Positions 10,414 to 21,775 of a DNA stretch of 64,000 nucleotides are shown piece after piece. The DNA comes from Cichorium intybus (lineage: Eukaryota > Streptophyta > Magnoliopsida > Asterales > Asteraceae), in the NCBI GenBank assembly GCA_023525715.1, contig CM042015.1, forward strand, positions 89,258,250 through 89,322,249. Reading direction: 5' to 3'. The number at the start of each line of letters is the position of its first letter. Within the stretch, counting starts at the first letter, position 1. A model generated the notes under the pieces. It had not been told where the DNA came from and made no database searches. It saw only the letters and a list, made by a program, of their open reading frames with translations. The translations under genes were made by a program, and so were the position numbers.

Positions 10414-11176
10414 AAAGAAGCAAAAATACTTACACCATATTGATTTGAAACTCATGACTTTTCAATTTCTTTCTAATAATGATAATAAATTGATAAATTA
10501 ATGTTACATAAGTGATTTGAAACCTAAATAACTCTTCATATTTCTTAAATTATTACAATTTACTAAACACTTTTTGTATTCCTCTTATTTATTAATGTTG
10601 TTGCTATACAAGTAGATTTTTTCTCATAAAAACATTCATGTATTTCAAGTGTTTGCGATTAAAATATGAAAAGCGAAAGAAATGAGAAAATACATCAACG
10701 TATGTTGATTTTATATATTTTTGAACTTGTTTTTAGTTTTTTCTTTAAAATTGTTTTTACATTGTTTGTATGATTTAGAAGTGTTTGATGTATTTTTTTA
10801 ATACAAATATTAAAATAGTTATTTTAGTACTTTTTGTTATTAAAAGTTGTAGTATTGAATTTTTTTCATAGTATTTGTTATTACAAAGATTGTGACGTAT
10901 AAAATCATGAAGTTGTTTATACAAAATTTCTTTGATTTTGGAGGGTTTAACGTGGTTTATGAATATAAATGTTTTAATAGATATTTTGATGCTTTTATGT
11001 TATTATCTATTTCATACTTTTTGTTGTTCGTTATAATAGATATTTCAATAATTTCATGTTATTAAAAATTGTAGTATTTATTATTCATAGAGACATTTGT
11101 TATTATTCATAGAAATTCAAATTTATTTTTATAGTATTTGATATTCATTAGATTGGGATATCTAAAATGACATATA

Positions 11177-11241
11177 GACACACACACACACACACACACA
11201 CACATAAACACACACACACACATGCACACACACACACACAC

Positions 11242-11302
<61 letters not shown>
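11177..11302 (+). repeat. Compound (CA)n(TA)n microsatellite
   Basis: CA units interrupted by TAAA and TG run into a pure TA tract from about 11243. It lies inside Helitron 1. Confidence 0.95.
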
Positions 11303-11309
<7 letters not shown>

Positions 11310-12292
11310 AGATTTGTATATTAATTTGGCAATCAATAAATAAAGAAAATGTGATGTTTTAATTATATTTCTTATTGGCAAACAAAAAGCACAAATAATA
11401 TTTAAACAATAATTCTTTGTAACTAAAAAACTTTTTACGTATGTTAACTGATTACTAATAAGTCTAAAAAAATTAACAATAAAGATTATAAGTATACTAT
11501 AAATTCCTTATCTTACTTTTACCATTATCAGATGAAAATTTCTTATTCTTTATTTATTTGATATTGATTAACTATTTATTTATTTATTTTCTGATATTTT
11601 TAGAACGAATGTATTGATATTTGATAATTCTTATTGATACAATGACTTAGATATTTTTAACAAAACATATATGTTATTATTTTACCTATACAATTTTGTT
11701 CCTGCGCAACGCGCATGGATTCGTCTAGTAACTCTTATAATAGAGGCTATCCAAATGAATGTGGTTCAAGATAGGTTAATATCTTGAATTCTATTCATTT
11801 GAAACTTACAAGTCTTTTCAACTTTCAAGTGATTAAACACATACAAGTCAAGAGTTTTTTTAACCTATGATACTTATTGTTACTTAAGACATCTAATTAA
11901 TATAATAGTTACATATAATTCATATAAATGTTATTCTAGCTTGGAGAATAATATGGAAGAAAAGATGATTTGAGAGCACACACACTTTGAAGTTACATAT
12001 GTTTATATTATATTACAAAGGAAAAGCATGAAGAACCTATAACAAATTACAAGTCGCAAGAAAAACAAGAAAAATGGCATGGTTGAGAACACATATTTTG
12101 AAGGTACATATGTTTATATTGTATTAGGAAGGAGAAACGTCAAGATGTCAAAGCAAATTACAAGTTGCAAGACAAGAAACAAATTGTATATTGGTTCTAT
12201 CGCAACATAAGGATAGAAAGATATATAATAGATTGATTATTCATTGTAATTAGTAATTTTTAATGATTCGAGAGTCTATAGTTGATTCGTAA

Positions 12293-12323
12293 GTATGTAT
12301 GTATGTATGTATCTATGTGTGTG

Positions 12324-12413
<90 letters not shown>
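12293..12413 (+). repeat. Compound (GTAT)n(GT)n(TA)n microsatellite
   Basis: GTAT units, then GT, then about 78 bp of TA, inside Helitron 2. Confidence 0.95.
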
Positions 12414-12416
<3 letters not shown>

Positions 12417-12741
12417 TTTTCTAATCCATATTCACCAATAAATGTTTTTATATTGTTTGAATAAGTGGGGTTACGTTATATAAAAGTTGTGACATTATTA
12501 TCATGTAAGAAGTTAAATATTCAAAACGTTAAAAATAACGTTTAGTTACTAAGATTTAACAAAACTGAAAATCGACTACAAACCATTTTTAAGGAAAATT
12601 AATTAAGGGAATGAAACTGGCGGAAATAAAATTTTATTAAAACATATTTATATATTCTTATGCAACTATAAATTATATCAATAATTATATTATTAAAGCA
12701 TATTTATTTTAGGTTTTGGTTATAAGTTGTAATTTATATTA

Positions 12742-14887
12742 GGGTTTATTTCATAAAAAACCCTATATTTTCAACTTTTTTCTGTTTAAACCTAAAACTT
12801 TATTTTTTTTTTTCAAAAAAGACCTAAATTTTGGAGAAACTTTTTAATTTAGACCCTTAACCTGTCTTACAGGTTATACATACTTTTTTTTTTTTTTCAG
12901 AAAAAACCCTAATTTCTTTTATTTTTTCTGAAAAAACCCTCAATTTCAATGATTTTTTCACAAAGAAAATTTTTTCTTCGTTTTTGTAATTGACATAACT
13001 TTCATATACGATGTCCAAATTCTACGAACTTTTTATCCCTGGAAAGGTCGTAATTAATACTACAACTTTTCTTTACTGACTTTTGTTTGAATATGTTCAG
13101 ATATTTCGCTACACTGACTTGTTTTCTTATAATAGTTGCATTTTTTGCATACGAGCTCCGTTTTCGACGTTCTATATGGATTCGTAAACACGAATACATC
13201 GTGTAATGAATATTATTTAAACCAAAATATTATTTGTATGAGTTATCGAATTTTACGCTACTGTAGTCTATTATTCGAAATTATAGCGTTTACTCGATAA
13301 TTGATTCGAAATATCATATTGTAGTATTATAATTTCCAATAATACCTTAGGAAAGTTATGAAAATTACATTTCAACGTATTATCCTAATTTGCGCTCTGG
13401 TTGACCTCTGTTGACTTTTGTTGACCAAATTTGACGGATGTCATAGACGGGGTCGCAATAAAGTGACGACGTAGCACTTATGTAGTTGGAGTCTGAACGG
13501 TACAATTTAAACATTCACGAGCGGATGAAATTTGAAAAGAAAAAGCTTACGAGGACAAACAATGTGCCCGTCATGATCGACAACGAGCCCGTGACTAAAA
13601 ACAACGACTAAAAGACATAAAGTTTTTGTCGTTGAATCCGGAGGAGGGTCTCGAGGGGGAAGCACTCGAGATGGTTTTAAAATACAAAGCTGATATCATA
13701 AAAAATATTGGTTGTGGTTTCCTTTTTTTACGTTTGTGGTTTGTCGTATTTTTTAATTTGTAATTTGTCGTTTTAGTTTACGTTTGTAATTTTATTTTCT
13801 TAATTAATGAAATGTTTTATTTTAATTTAGTTATATTTAATTATATTTATGCTCATATTTAAGAGATTGTAACGAAAGATCTAAACATATTCAAACAAAA
13901 TCAGTAAAACAAAGTTGTAGTATTACTTACGACCTTTCCAGAGATATAAAGTTTGTAGAATTTGGACATATTATATGAAAGATATGTCAACTACAAAAAC
14001 GAAGAAAAATATTTTTCTTTGTGAAAAATCGTTTAACTTGTGGATAAACTCGTAAATGGCCTAAATTAAAAAGTTTTCAGAAAAATAAAAAATTGAGGGT
14101 TTTTTTTCATAAAAAAGAAAAAAAAAGATTGGGGTCTTTTAGTCGACAACAAAAACTTTGTCTTTTAGTCGTTGTTTTTCTTCGCGGATAAACTTGTAAA
14201 TGGCCTAAATTAAAAAGTCTTCGAATAATAGACTACAGTAGCGTAAAATTCGATAAATCATACAAATAATAATTTGGTTTAAATAATATTCATTACACGA
14301 TGTATTCATGTTTACGAATCCGTCGACTTATGAAACGTCGAAAAACGGAGCTCGTATACAAAAGATACAACTATTATAAGAAAACAAGTTAGTGTAACAC
14401 TGGTTTTCCTTAATTACATAAACTATTTAGATCCGTGGAGGCACTTGCACACCTCAGATATGAAGGTTTGAAAATCGCAATTTTTTTATCTAAATAGGTT
14501 TATGCTCATGTTTATGGGACTGTAGCGAAATATCTAAACATATTCAAACAAAAGTCAGTAAAACAAAGTTTTAATATTACTTACGACCTTTCCAGGGATA
14601 TAAAGTTCGTAGAATTTGAACATCGTAAATGAAAGTTATGTTAATTACAAAAACGAAGAAAAAATTTTCTTTGTGAAAAAATAACTGAAATTGAGGGTTT
14701 TTTTCGGAAAAAATAAAAGAAATTAGGGTTTTTTCTGAAAAAAAAAAGTATGTATAACCTGTAAAACCAGGTAAAGGGTCTAAATTAAAAAGTTTCTCCA
14801 AAATTTAGGTCTTTTTTGAAAAAAAATAAAGTTTTAGGTTTAAACAGAAAAAAGTTGAAAATGTAAGGTTTTTTATGAAATAAACCC
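12742..14887. mobile_element. MULE with very long inverted arms, 2146 bp
   Basis: A perfect 9-bp target duplication TTTATATTA (12733-12741 and 14888-14896) brackets ends GGGTTTATTTCATAAAAAAC and its inverse. Inverted similarity runs inward for about 540 bp on the left (to about 13280) and is matched on the right from about 14218 to 14887, with a roughly 115-bp interruption near 14400-14515. A third partial copy of the arm lies at about 13850-14110, in the right-arm orientation. The middle (about 13380-13850) is unrelated, includes repeated GTTGACC/TTGACTTTTGTTGACC words and a GC-richer stretch, and has no long ORF. No transposase is seen; it is non-autonomous and could fold into a long RNA hairpin. 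Confidence 0.9.
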
Positions 14888-15724
14888 TTTATATTATATA
14901 TATATATATATTAGTTTTAATAGTTTTTCTATTTACATTTCATTCTTTTTTATATTAGAAAGAGAATTTGAAATATTATATATGTTAATTTAACTAAAGT
15001 ATGATTTTACTAATAAAAATTTTCAACTCTCATTAATGAAAATTTGTCGATTAAAATTGTATATCAAAAAATTACTAAATTATATTTATCTTACCTACAA
15101 GTTTTATGAAGAAACGATCTACATAATACATTCACATACCATAATGTACGTATTATAATTCATGTCAATGTGTTGTGCTATATTTGTAATATTGGATTGT
15201 CCATATATACTTGACATAAAATAGATTATTATGTTATTTTGTTCGACTTTTAGTTAAACAATTTATTATTGATACAAAATGTCGGTTGCGATGAACGATT
15301 TATAATTCCTTCTTATAGTTATTGAAGCATTTTTATTTTCACTATATTGATATGAACTCCTAACTATTCAATTTCCAACATTAACTAAGTTATTAAATAT
15401 AAAATATTATTATCTTAATGATAGACTTTTTGAATTATTAATATAATATACTTAATTTCTTAATTAATGTATGGTGTTAGTAGTATGTTTTATTTTTAAA
15501 TTTATTTTAAATTTTTAGATAAATTATGTAAATATATTTCCATATATTTTTAATGTTGGACCATCCATGATAATTGACTAAAAAAAGGTGATTACGTTTT
15601 TTTGTTCGATGTTTGCATGTTTTGATTAAATCCCAAGTGTTTATGTTTATATTTGATCGGTCAATATATCTATACTATATTAATTTACTCCTGCGCAACG
15701 CGCGGGAATACAGAATACGTCTAG

Positions 15725-17410
15725 TAACTCTTATAATAGAAGTCATCCAAATGAATATGGTTCAAGATAGGTCTCATTCTTGCACCATATTCATTTGAAC
15801 CCTCCATCTCTTCATCTTTCAACTAATTATTAAAAACCACTCAAGAGTTTTTTAACTTATATATTATAATTACTAAGTATTTAAACTAATAATGATATAA
15901 TTTATGAATACCAAATGAATTGTAGTTTAATAGTCTTTTTCTACTATAAAAGAGGACAATCATTTGAGTAACATACAAATATAAATCACATACGAAGTGA
16001 GAAAAATCATATAGAAAGAAGAATGCCAAGGTTTAAAGATATTTGTGTTGGCTTGAGTCTTTTATATATATTTTGGGGCCATATTACAATGATCATACAA
16101 CCATTATCGGCGAAGTCAATGTGTGTGTATGTGACACATTTCGCAATGAAGTTATTATATCTTACTATGTTGTATGCTTATTTTGTAACTCAAACTTAAG
16201 CTTATGTAATTAGTTGATGATTTGGATTCTTATTTGAGATTTTTGGTATTCTTATTTCATCAATTAGAATTGTATACATCTTTATGTAATACAATCTTAG
16301 TTATTTTATTATCATGTGTTATGTTTGTGATTTATAAAATAAAATCTTATTTATATATTTGGGTGTTTCGTATTTTGAAAAAACACATGAATGCTTGAAG
16401 AGATTATTGAAAAAAATAAAGCAAGTAGATCAGTAAATAATTGTTCTTGCATTTCTAATAAAAATATAATTAATAATTTAATTTGATCGAAATGAATAAT
16501 TTTACAAAATACTTTGTAAAGCCTACCTATAATCAATACTTAAATTTGATTAAACTGAATAGTTTTTACAAAATACTTAGTTCATCATGTATTATAATTT
16601 TCTTCTAAGAAATGAAGTTTGCTAATATGTAAGTACATTTTACAGTTACCTACATATTATAATTATTAATAGAGGTATTTTTACTTCAATCACATTTATT
16701 TAAAATTCTTATAACTTTTCTTGTTCCTTTTAATAATAATGTTAACATTAGTTTATAATCAACATATTACGATAAATTATATATTATAGTGATATTATCA
16801 CTTGAATCACGGTAATTCATTTTAAATAAATATTAATTGTTAATTGTTTAAAAAAGATGATGAAACATGATATTCATTTTATTGTATATGTAATTTTTAG
16901 AATTAAATGTACGTAAAAACTCGCTTTTAGTATGTTTATTAAATCAATACACAAATTGTCATTAGTTTGTAATCGTAAATATTATGACAAAGTTACATAT
17001 TATCATATTAATTAATGTATTTTATTTCAGTTAAACATTAGTATTTAGTTGTTTAAGTGTTGACGATAAAGACATGTTAGTTCATTACCAATAAGTCTAA
17101 AAAAATTCCACAGTATAGATTCCAACTATAGTATGATTTCTTTTTTTATTTTAACCCTTATCCCGAATATTTCTTATTGTTTATTTATTATGATATTATT
17201 TAACTAATTATTTATGTATTTTTTTGGTTTTTTAGAACGAATGTCTTTATATAAGATAATTCATCAGTGATACATCAACTTTTTGTTTTTTATATATAAT
17301 TGCTAGTACATAGTAGATAACAATGACTTAGATATTTTTTAACAAAACATATGTATTATAATTTTAAGTAAATCATTTTGTTCCTGCGCAACGCGCGGGG
17401 ATTCGCCTAG
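15725..17410 (+). mobile_element. Helitron 3 (non-autonomous), 1686 bp
   Basis: It abuts Helitron 2's CTAG with the same TAACTCTTATAATAGA start. The 3' end has hairpin CCTGCGC-AAC-GCGCGGG followed by CTAG at 17407-17410 and T. The last 300 bp or so (TTTTTAGAACGAATGT..., ACAATGACTTAGATATTTTT) match the end of Helitron 1. No Rep/helicase ORF; one small ORF is listed separately. Confidence 0.82.
16023..16199 (+). CDS. Small ORF in Helitron 3, 58 aa, unknown
   Basis: The ATG ORF begins MPRFKDICVGLSLLYIFWGH. Its first 30 residues or so have a basic start and a hydrophobic core like a signal peptide or signal anchor, ending near SAKSM. The rest is short and hydrophobic. No family is recognised. 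It could be a captured exon of a small secreted-peptide gene, or chance in AT-rich DNA. Confidence 0.25.
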   Translation: MPRFKDICVGLSLLYIFWGHITMIIQPLSAKSMCVYVTHFAMKLLYLTMLYAYFVTQT

Positions 17411-18260
17411 TATCTAAATAATGAAGTTGTGTGGTTACTGCTTACGAATATCGTTAATTGTAAGGGTTAAAATATTTTAGAGTAAAGTACAAATATGACC
17501 GAGTCAAATTTGGAGTCTCTGTCTCTCTATCTATCTCTCTCTCAATTGAAACATATCAATCGTCAATTGATGATCATAAGCAAAATATGAGAAAACAAAG
17601 TTCAACATAAAAAAGGAAGCTGTTTATATAACTTATCACTTTTGGATTATCGCTCATTTTTATAATATCTTTTACCTGGCTTCCGAGTATGTTGATGATC
17701 AGTTTTTAGTTGGTTGAGACATTCTATGCTGGAAACAACGTATTCGGTCACAAACGGGTCTCTACCGTTGCTAATTTGATGCTTTGTAACGGGTTTATTA
17801 TTGTATTTTCTTTAACTAATCATTTGACTCATAAACAAAGCATCCTCCCAGCGAACACCTTAGGCTAATGAACACCTTAGGTTTTTTGTATCTTGTTGAG
17901 CCATAAAAAACATCACCGATGGGTTTATTGTTGTATCTTGTTTATAAACAAGATGATCCGTAGTATAATAGGTGGCAATGATTTGTTAAACAAGATTCCA
18001 TGTAATGGGTTTATGGTTGTATGTTGTTATCTAATAGGTGGCTCTATAAATAACTTGTGCGTTTAGTTACAAAAAACTGTGTTCTGTTTTTAATTTTTCA
18101 TTTTCAAAAAAATGAAAACAATGTTCAATTGAAAATTAAAAAACACATTTAGTTAAAACCGATTCAATTTTCTTTTTTTATTTTGAAAAAAATAGAAAAC
18201 ATGTTTAGATGTATATTTTTTTTATCAATTTTAAATTTTAAATTATTGTTATTTCAAATA
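17411..18260. other. Spacer without recognised genes
   Basis: Ordinary AT-rich sequence. A short (CTCTAT)n patch occurs near 17518-17542, and phrases built on GGGTTTATTGTTGTAT..TTGTT recur three times between about 17785 and 18030. No coding region or element ends are seen. Confidence 0.4.
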
Positions 18261-18261
18261 G

Positions 18262-18763
18262 CACACACACACACATCTCATCAACCCATCCCCCGGCTCA
18301 CTCCCACCCTTACCCTAGCCACACCTACCCTAGCCACACCTACCCCACCCACTGCACCCCTATGCTACCCCGCCCATACCTACCCCAAACCTCCACCTTA
18401 CCCCACCCACCCCTTCATCCCCATAATTACATCTTACCCCGCCCACCCCTACACCTCTACAATTACATCCTACCTCACCCACCCTATTCACGCACTCTAC
18501 CCTCACCCACCCAACCTCCAACCCCACCCACCCCACCCTTACCCACCCACTCACTTACCCCACCCACTCACCCTCCACCTACAACCCTCTACCCACCCTC
18601 ACCCACCCTACCGAGTGGGTGTAGTGCGGGTGGAGGGTGGTTGGGGTAGAGTGGGTAGCGTGGGGTTGGGGGTAGGAGGTTGTACGGGGGTGGGGTAGAG
18701 GTGGGTAGGGTGAAGGGGTTGGGTGGGTGGGGTGGGTGGAGGGTGTGCGGGGGTGGGGGTGGG
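18262..18763 (+). repeat. C-rich then G-rich minisatellite, with strand switch
   Basis: From 18262 to about 18610 the top strand is CCCACCC/CCTACCCC-like. From about 18611 to 18763 it switches to GGGTGGG/GGGTAGAG-like, so the halves are roughly inverted. The G-rich half resumes at 20405 after the solo LTR. Open frames here are Pro/Thr/His or Gly/Val-rich by composition only. Confidence 0.9.
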
Positions 18764-20404
18764 TGTAACGTCCCAAATCCAGTAACAATTTTTTTTTTTG
18801 TTTAAAAATGGTTCAAATACATAAAACGGGTTACCAAATAAACCATCCAAATTAAAACTTATTATTCAAACATTAGAAATCGTATTTATCAAAACATTTA
18901 CAAACATTATCCAGCGGAAGACTAAATTATCAAAATCTCAGATGCAGTAGAGTCGCGTCGTGCTCCAAGCTCAAGTAAGCAAATACCTGAAAAACAGTTA
19001 GGGTGAAAGAGTAAGCACAAAGCTTAGTGAGTTCCCCAAAATACCACACGATTCAGCACATAAGCACAAACATCGTCATCGACTTTCGTCGGCAAACATC
19101 GTCATCGACTTTCGTCGGCAAACATCATCATCGACTTTCGTCGGCAAACATCGTCATCGACTCTCGAGCCGGAACCGTCAGCCCATAGACTGGCAGTCAT
19201 CGACTTTTGTCGGCAAACACATAAAGCACAAACAATCACAGTATTACACGAAGTAATAAAGGCTACCGATGCATGTAACATCACTCATAGTATAGTGAGA
19301 AGACTCACCTTATCCGCAAAGCCAAGCAGCACTCGACACGCGCGTCTCCAGATCCGAAAACACGAACTTCCTAACAAGGATAAACTCCCCTTACCACTTC
19401 CTAAATCCCAAACAGGATAATTCGCTAAGACTGATATCCAAAACCTCAAGTTTGACCAAATGTCAAACTGATCAAAAAGTCAACGGTCAAAGTCAACAGC
19501 ACAGTTAGCGCCGCTAACTCCCCAAGTTAGCGTCGCTAACTATGAACAGATCCAAAAGTCCATTAAGTTCTTAATCCATTCATCCAAGGTCTTAATCCCT
19601 CCAGGGACCTTCCAAACAGTCCCTAAGTCTATAAAAATCCTAACTTTAACATCCTAAAACCATCACACCAAATCAAGAACAAGATCTAAGTCTAAAATGG
19701 CCCGAACTCATCAAAATCACCGAAGAGAGTTTGACTTACTCTCTAACCCATCCCAAATGTTTTAAATCAGAGATTTAAGGCATAAAGCTCCTGACTTTAT
19801 CCTTCTCAAACATGGACAATCACCAAAAGGGACAATTACACTTATTCAATCCATAAGAACATACTTAAATCATAAGAAAAACCATAAAAGTGCATAAAGG
19901 TGAGAACTTGACTCACAATGGTCCAGAATATGCAGATCTTTGAAGCTTCACATAAGAAAAACCACTTGTAGCATCATCACCTTCCTTCTAGCATCATCTA
20001 AGCTCCAAAAATGCTTCCAATGAGACCAGAAATGCCCAAAACCCAACCAAGATGACTTGAGAGAGAGAAAAGACGATTTGGAGGCTGGAAAGTGATAAAA
20101 AAACCAGCTACCCTAGGGTTCCCCACCCTAATATATGGCTCAAACATGAAAATTTTAGGGTTTTGGCCCAAACATGACAATTAGCGCTGCTAATACCTTC
20201 GTTAGTGTCGCTAATGAAGATCGTGCAAACCCACCAGACAGCTGGGAAACATAGCGTCGCGAAAAAACTAATTATCGACGTTACATGACATTAGCGGCGC
20301 TAATACCCTTTTTCCACTATTTTCCCTATTTTGACTTCCTTCATTCTCGTGAACTTTGACTCTTCAAAACTCGAAACTTTACTTCTCGGGATTAGGGTCT
20401 TACA
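18764..20404 (+). mobile_element. Solo LTR, Ty3/gypsy type, 1641 bp
   Basis: It begins TGTAACGTCCCAAATCC and ends GGATTAGGGTCTTACA, a TGTAAC...TTACA terminal pair typical of plant gypsy LTRs. It splits a G-rich minisatellite, with near-duplicated flanks GTGGG (18759-18763) and GTGGA (20405-20409). No internal gag-pol or second LTR is present, so unequal recombination between LTRs is likely. Inside are a 26-bp minisatellite and five dyads of the form TTAGCGNCGCTAA (19504, 19526, 20181, 20202, 20291). Family assignment rests on the termini only. Confidence 0.75.
19071..19165 (+). repeat. 26-bp minisatellite inside the solo LTR
   Basis: Units start at 19071, 19097, 19123 and 19149 (CATCGTCATCGACTTTCGTC GGCAAA), about 3.7 copies, with one more diverged unit near 19195-19221. 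Confidence 0.92.
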
Positions 20405-20640
20405 GTGGAAAGGGTGGTGTGTTGGCTGGGTGGAAGGTGTGGGTGGTAGGGTAGGGTGGGGTGGGGGTGGAGAGGGTGCAAAAGGTGGGTGGATGGAAGT
20501 GGGTAGAGGGTGTGGGTGGGTAGAGTATGCGGGTGGAGGGTGGGTGGGTAAAATATGCCGGTGGAGGGTGGACCGTGGATGAGGTGGGGGTGGAAGGTTG
20601 GTGGGGTGGGTGGGGGTGTAGGTAAGAATGAGTGTGTGTT
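20405..20640 (+). repeat. G-rich minisatellite, continuation
   Basis: GGGTGG/GGTGGAGGGTG units continue those of 18611-18763 interrupted by the solo LTR. Many G-runs of three or more could form G-quadruplexes. Confidence 0.88.
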
Positions 20641-21775
20641 TTTTATATTTTAGAAAATTTTTGGAATTGGAAAATTGTAAAAAACAATAATCATCAGTTT
20701 TCTCAAATTTTTACAAATTCTTTGTAATTTTGAAAATTAGAAAAATTTTTATTTTATTGCAAAATTTTAGAAAAATTGTTGAACTATACGCGTTTTCAAA
20801 ATTCACATTTTTCTTGAATTTTTTTTTCCGGAAAAATGGACAATTTTTCCGTAACTAAACGCAGCCTTAGGTTTCTTGGGTTTGCTCTATCTTTTTCTTC
20901 CCAAAATTTTACAAGCACACTCTTGCTAGAACTTAAAAAGACTAGTATTTTTTTAATATTCAGAATTGATCCAATTTGTGTTTTCAAAAGGAGATTCTGA
21001 TTATAAACATGATTTTGCCATTTTGGGATTATATGTAATCAAAATAGTTAGATTTTGAGGTAAAATTAGCTGATTATACCTCACACCTGTTAAACCACTC
21101 AAAACTCAGAAGAAGGGGCTGGGCTGGGCCCTCTTCAAATTTAAACCAAAATTGAATAAAAATAAAAGAAAAATATATTAGAAAGTAAATTACTCTTTTT
21201 TTACAGGGACCGGGTGACCAAAACTTCAGGATTGGAAAATCAGGAGGACGCGATCTATCATCATTTCAATAATTGGACTGAAACTGCAAATTTGACCAAG
21301 GCACAATAATCATAACGGTGGTTTACTCTTAATTTTATAAAAAAATGTCAGACAAGAACCCCCAAGTATTTTCCAGACAGACTTCTATCAGATAATAATC
21401 TTGTGTTTTTTGTCATCTTTTATTTTGCTCGAGGAAACTGTCTATAATGTTCAATTCATAATCATATGTTCGTCAAGAGAATAGCATACCGGGAACCATT
21501 TGCCCAATTTAGTCCCACAACTCATTGAAGGCTGAATCAAGCACAAACAATGTAGTAACAAAAGAAAAGATATAGGGAACAAAAACAATGCTTCTAAACT
21601 ACAAAAGAAACATTGCACTAAGACTATTCACCATACCAAACAGTCAATGGATCAGTATTTGAACTAAGGAATGATGCAGAATCCAATAGAACCAACTAAA
21701 ACTTACAAAAACAAACAGAAAAAGAGATGAAAGTATTTTACAATAACTAAAATGCCTAAACATGAATTCAAAGCA
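20641..21775. other. Spacer downstream of an F-box gene
   Basis: No gene, RNA or element ends recognised. On the minus strand it would include the 3' untranslated region of the F-box gene ending at 21776. Confidence 0.35.

Larger units (their letters stand above)
9376..11728 (+). mobile_element. Helitron 1 (non-autonomous)
   Basis: The 3' end is diagnostic: hairpin TGCGC-AAC-GCGCA at 11703-11715, then CTAG at 11725-11728 followed by T. The 5' end is placed by homology: TATAATAGAGGCCAT...CACCATATTGATTTGAAAC also begins Helitrons 2 and 3. The exact first base is uncertain because the start merges with a microsatellite. No Rep/helicase ORF is seen. A second 5'-end-like segment at 10411-10450 follows a (TA)n tract, so this interval may hold two stacked elements. 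The last 300 bp or so match Helitron 3. Confidence 0.8.
11729..15724 (+). mobile_element. Helitron 2, host of a nested MULE
   Basis: It starts immediately after the CTAG of Helitron 1 with TAACTCTTATAATAGAGG. It ends with a hairpin (TGCGC-AAC-GCGCG core at about 15692-15706) and CTAG at 15721-15724, followed by T. Total length is 3996 bp; removing the nested MULE (2146 bp plus a 9-bp duplication) leaves about 1.84 kb, similar to Helitrons 1 and 3. No transposase is present. Its 3' subterminal sequence differs from Helitrons 1 and 3, so it is a different subfamily with the same 5' end. Confidence 0.8.

Noticed and set aside
12742..12790. Common origin of the 12742 and 26470 MULEs (both start GGGTT and use TTTAT-rich 9-bp sites)
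   Set aside because: Similarity stops after the first few bases; only the duplication length and AT preference are shared.
18183..18850. Pro/Thr/His-rich ORFs
   Set aside because: Made by the CCCACC minisatellite read in several frames.
19071..19165. Possible CRISPR-like array
   Set aside because: Direct 26-bp repeats with no spacers, inside a plant LTR.
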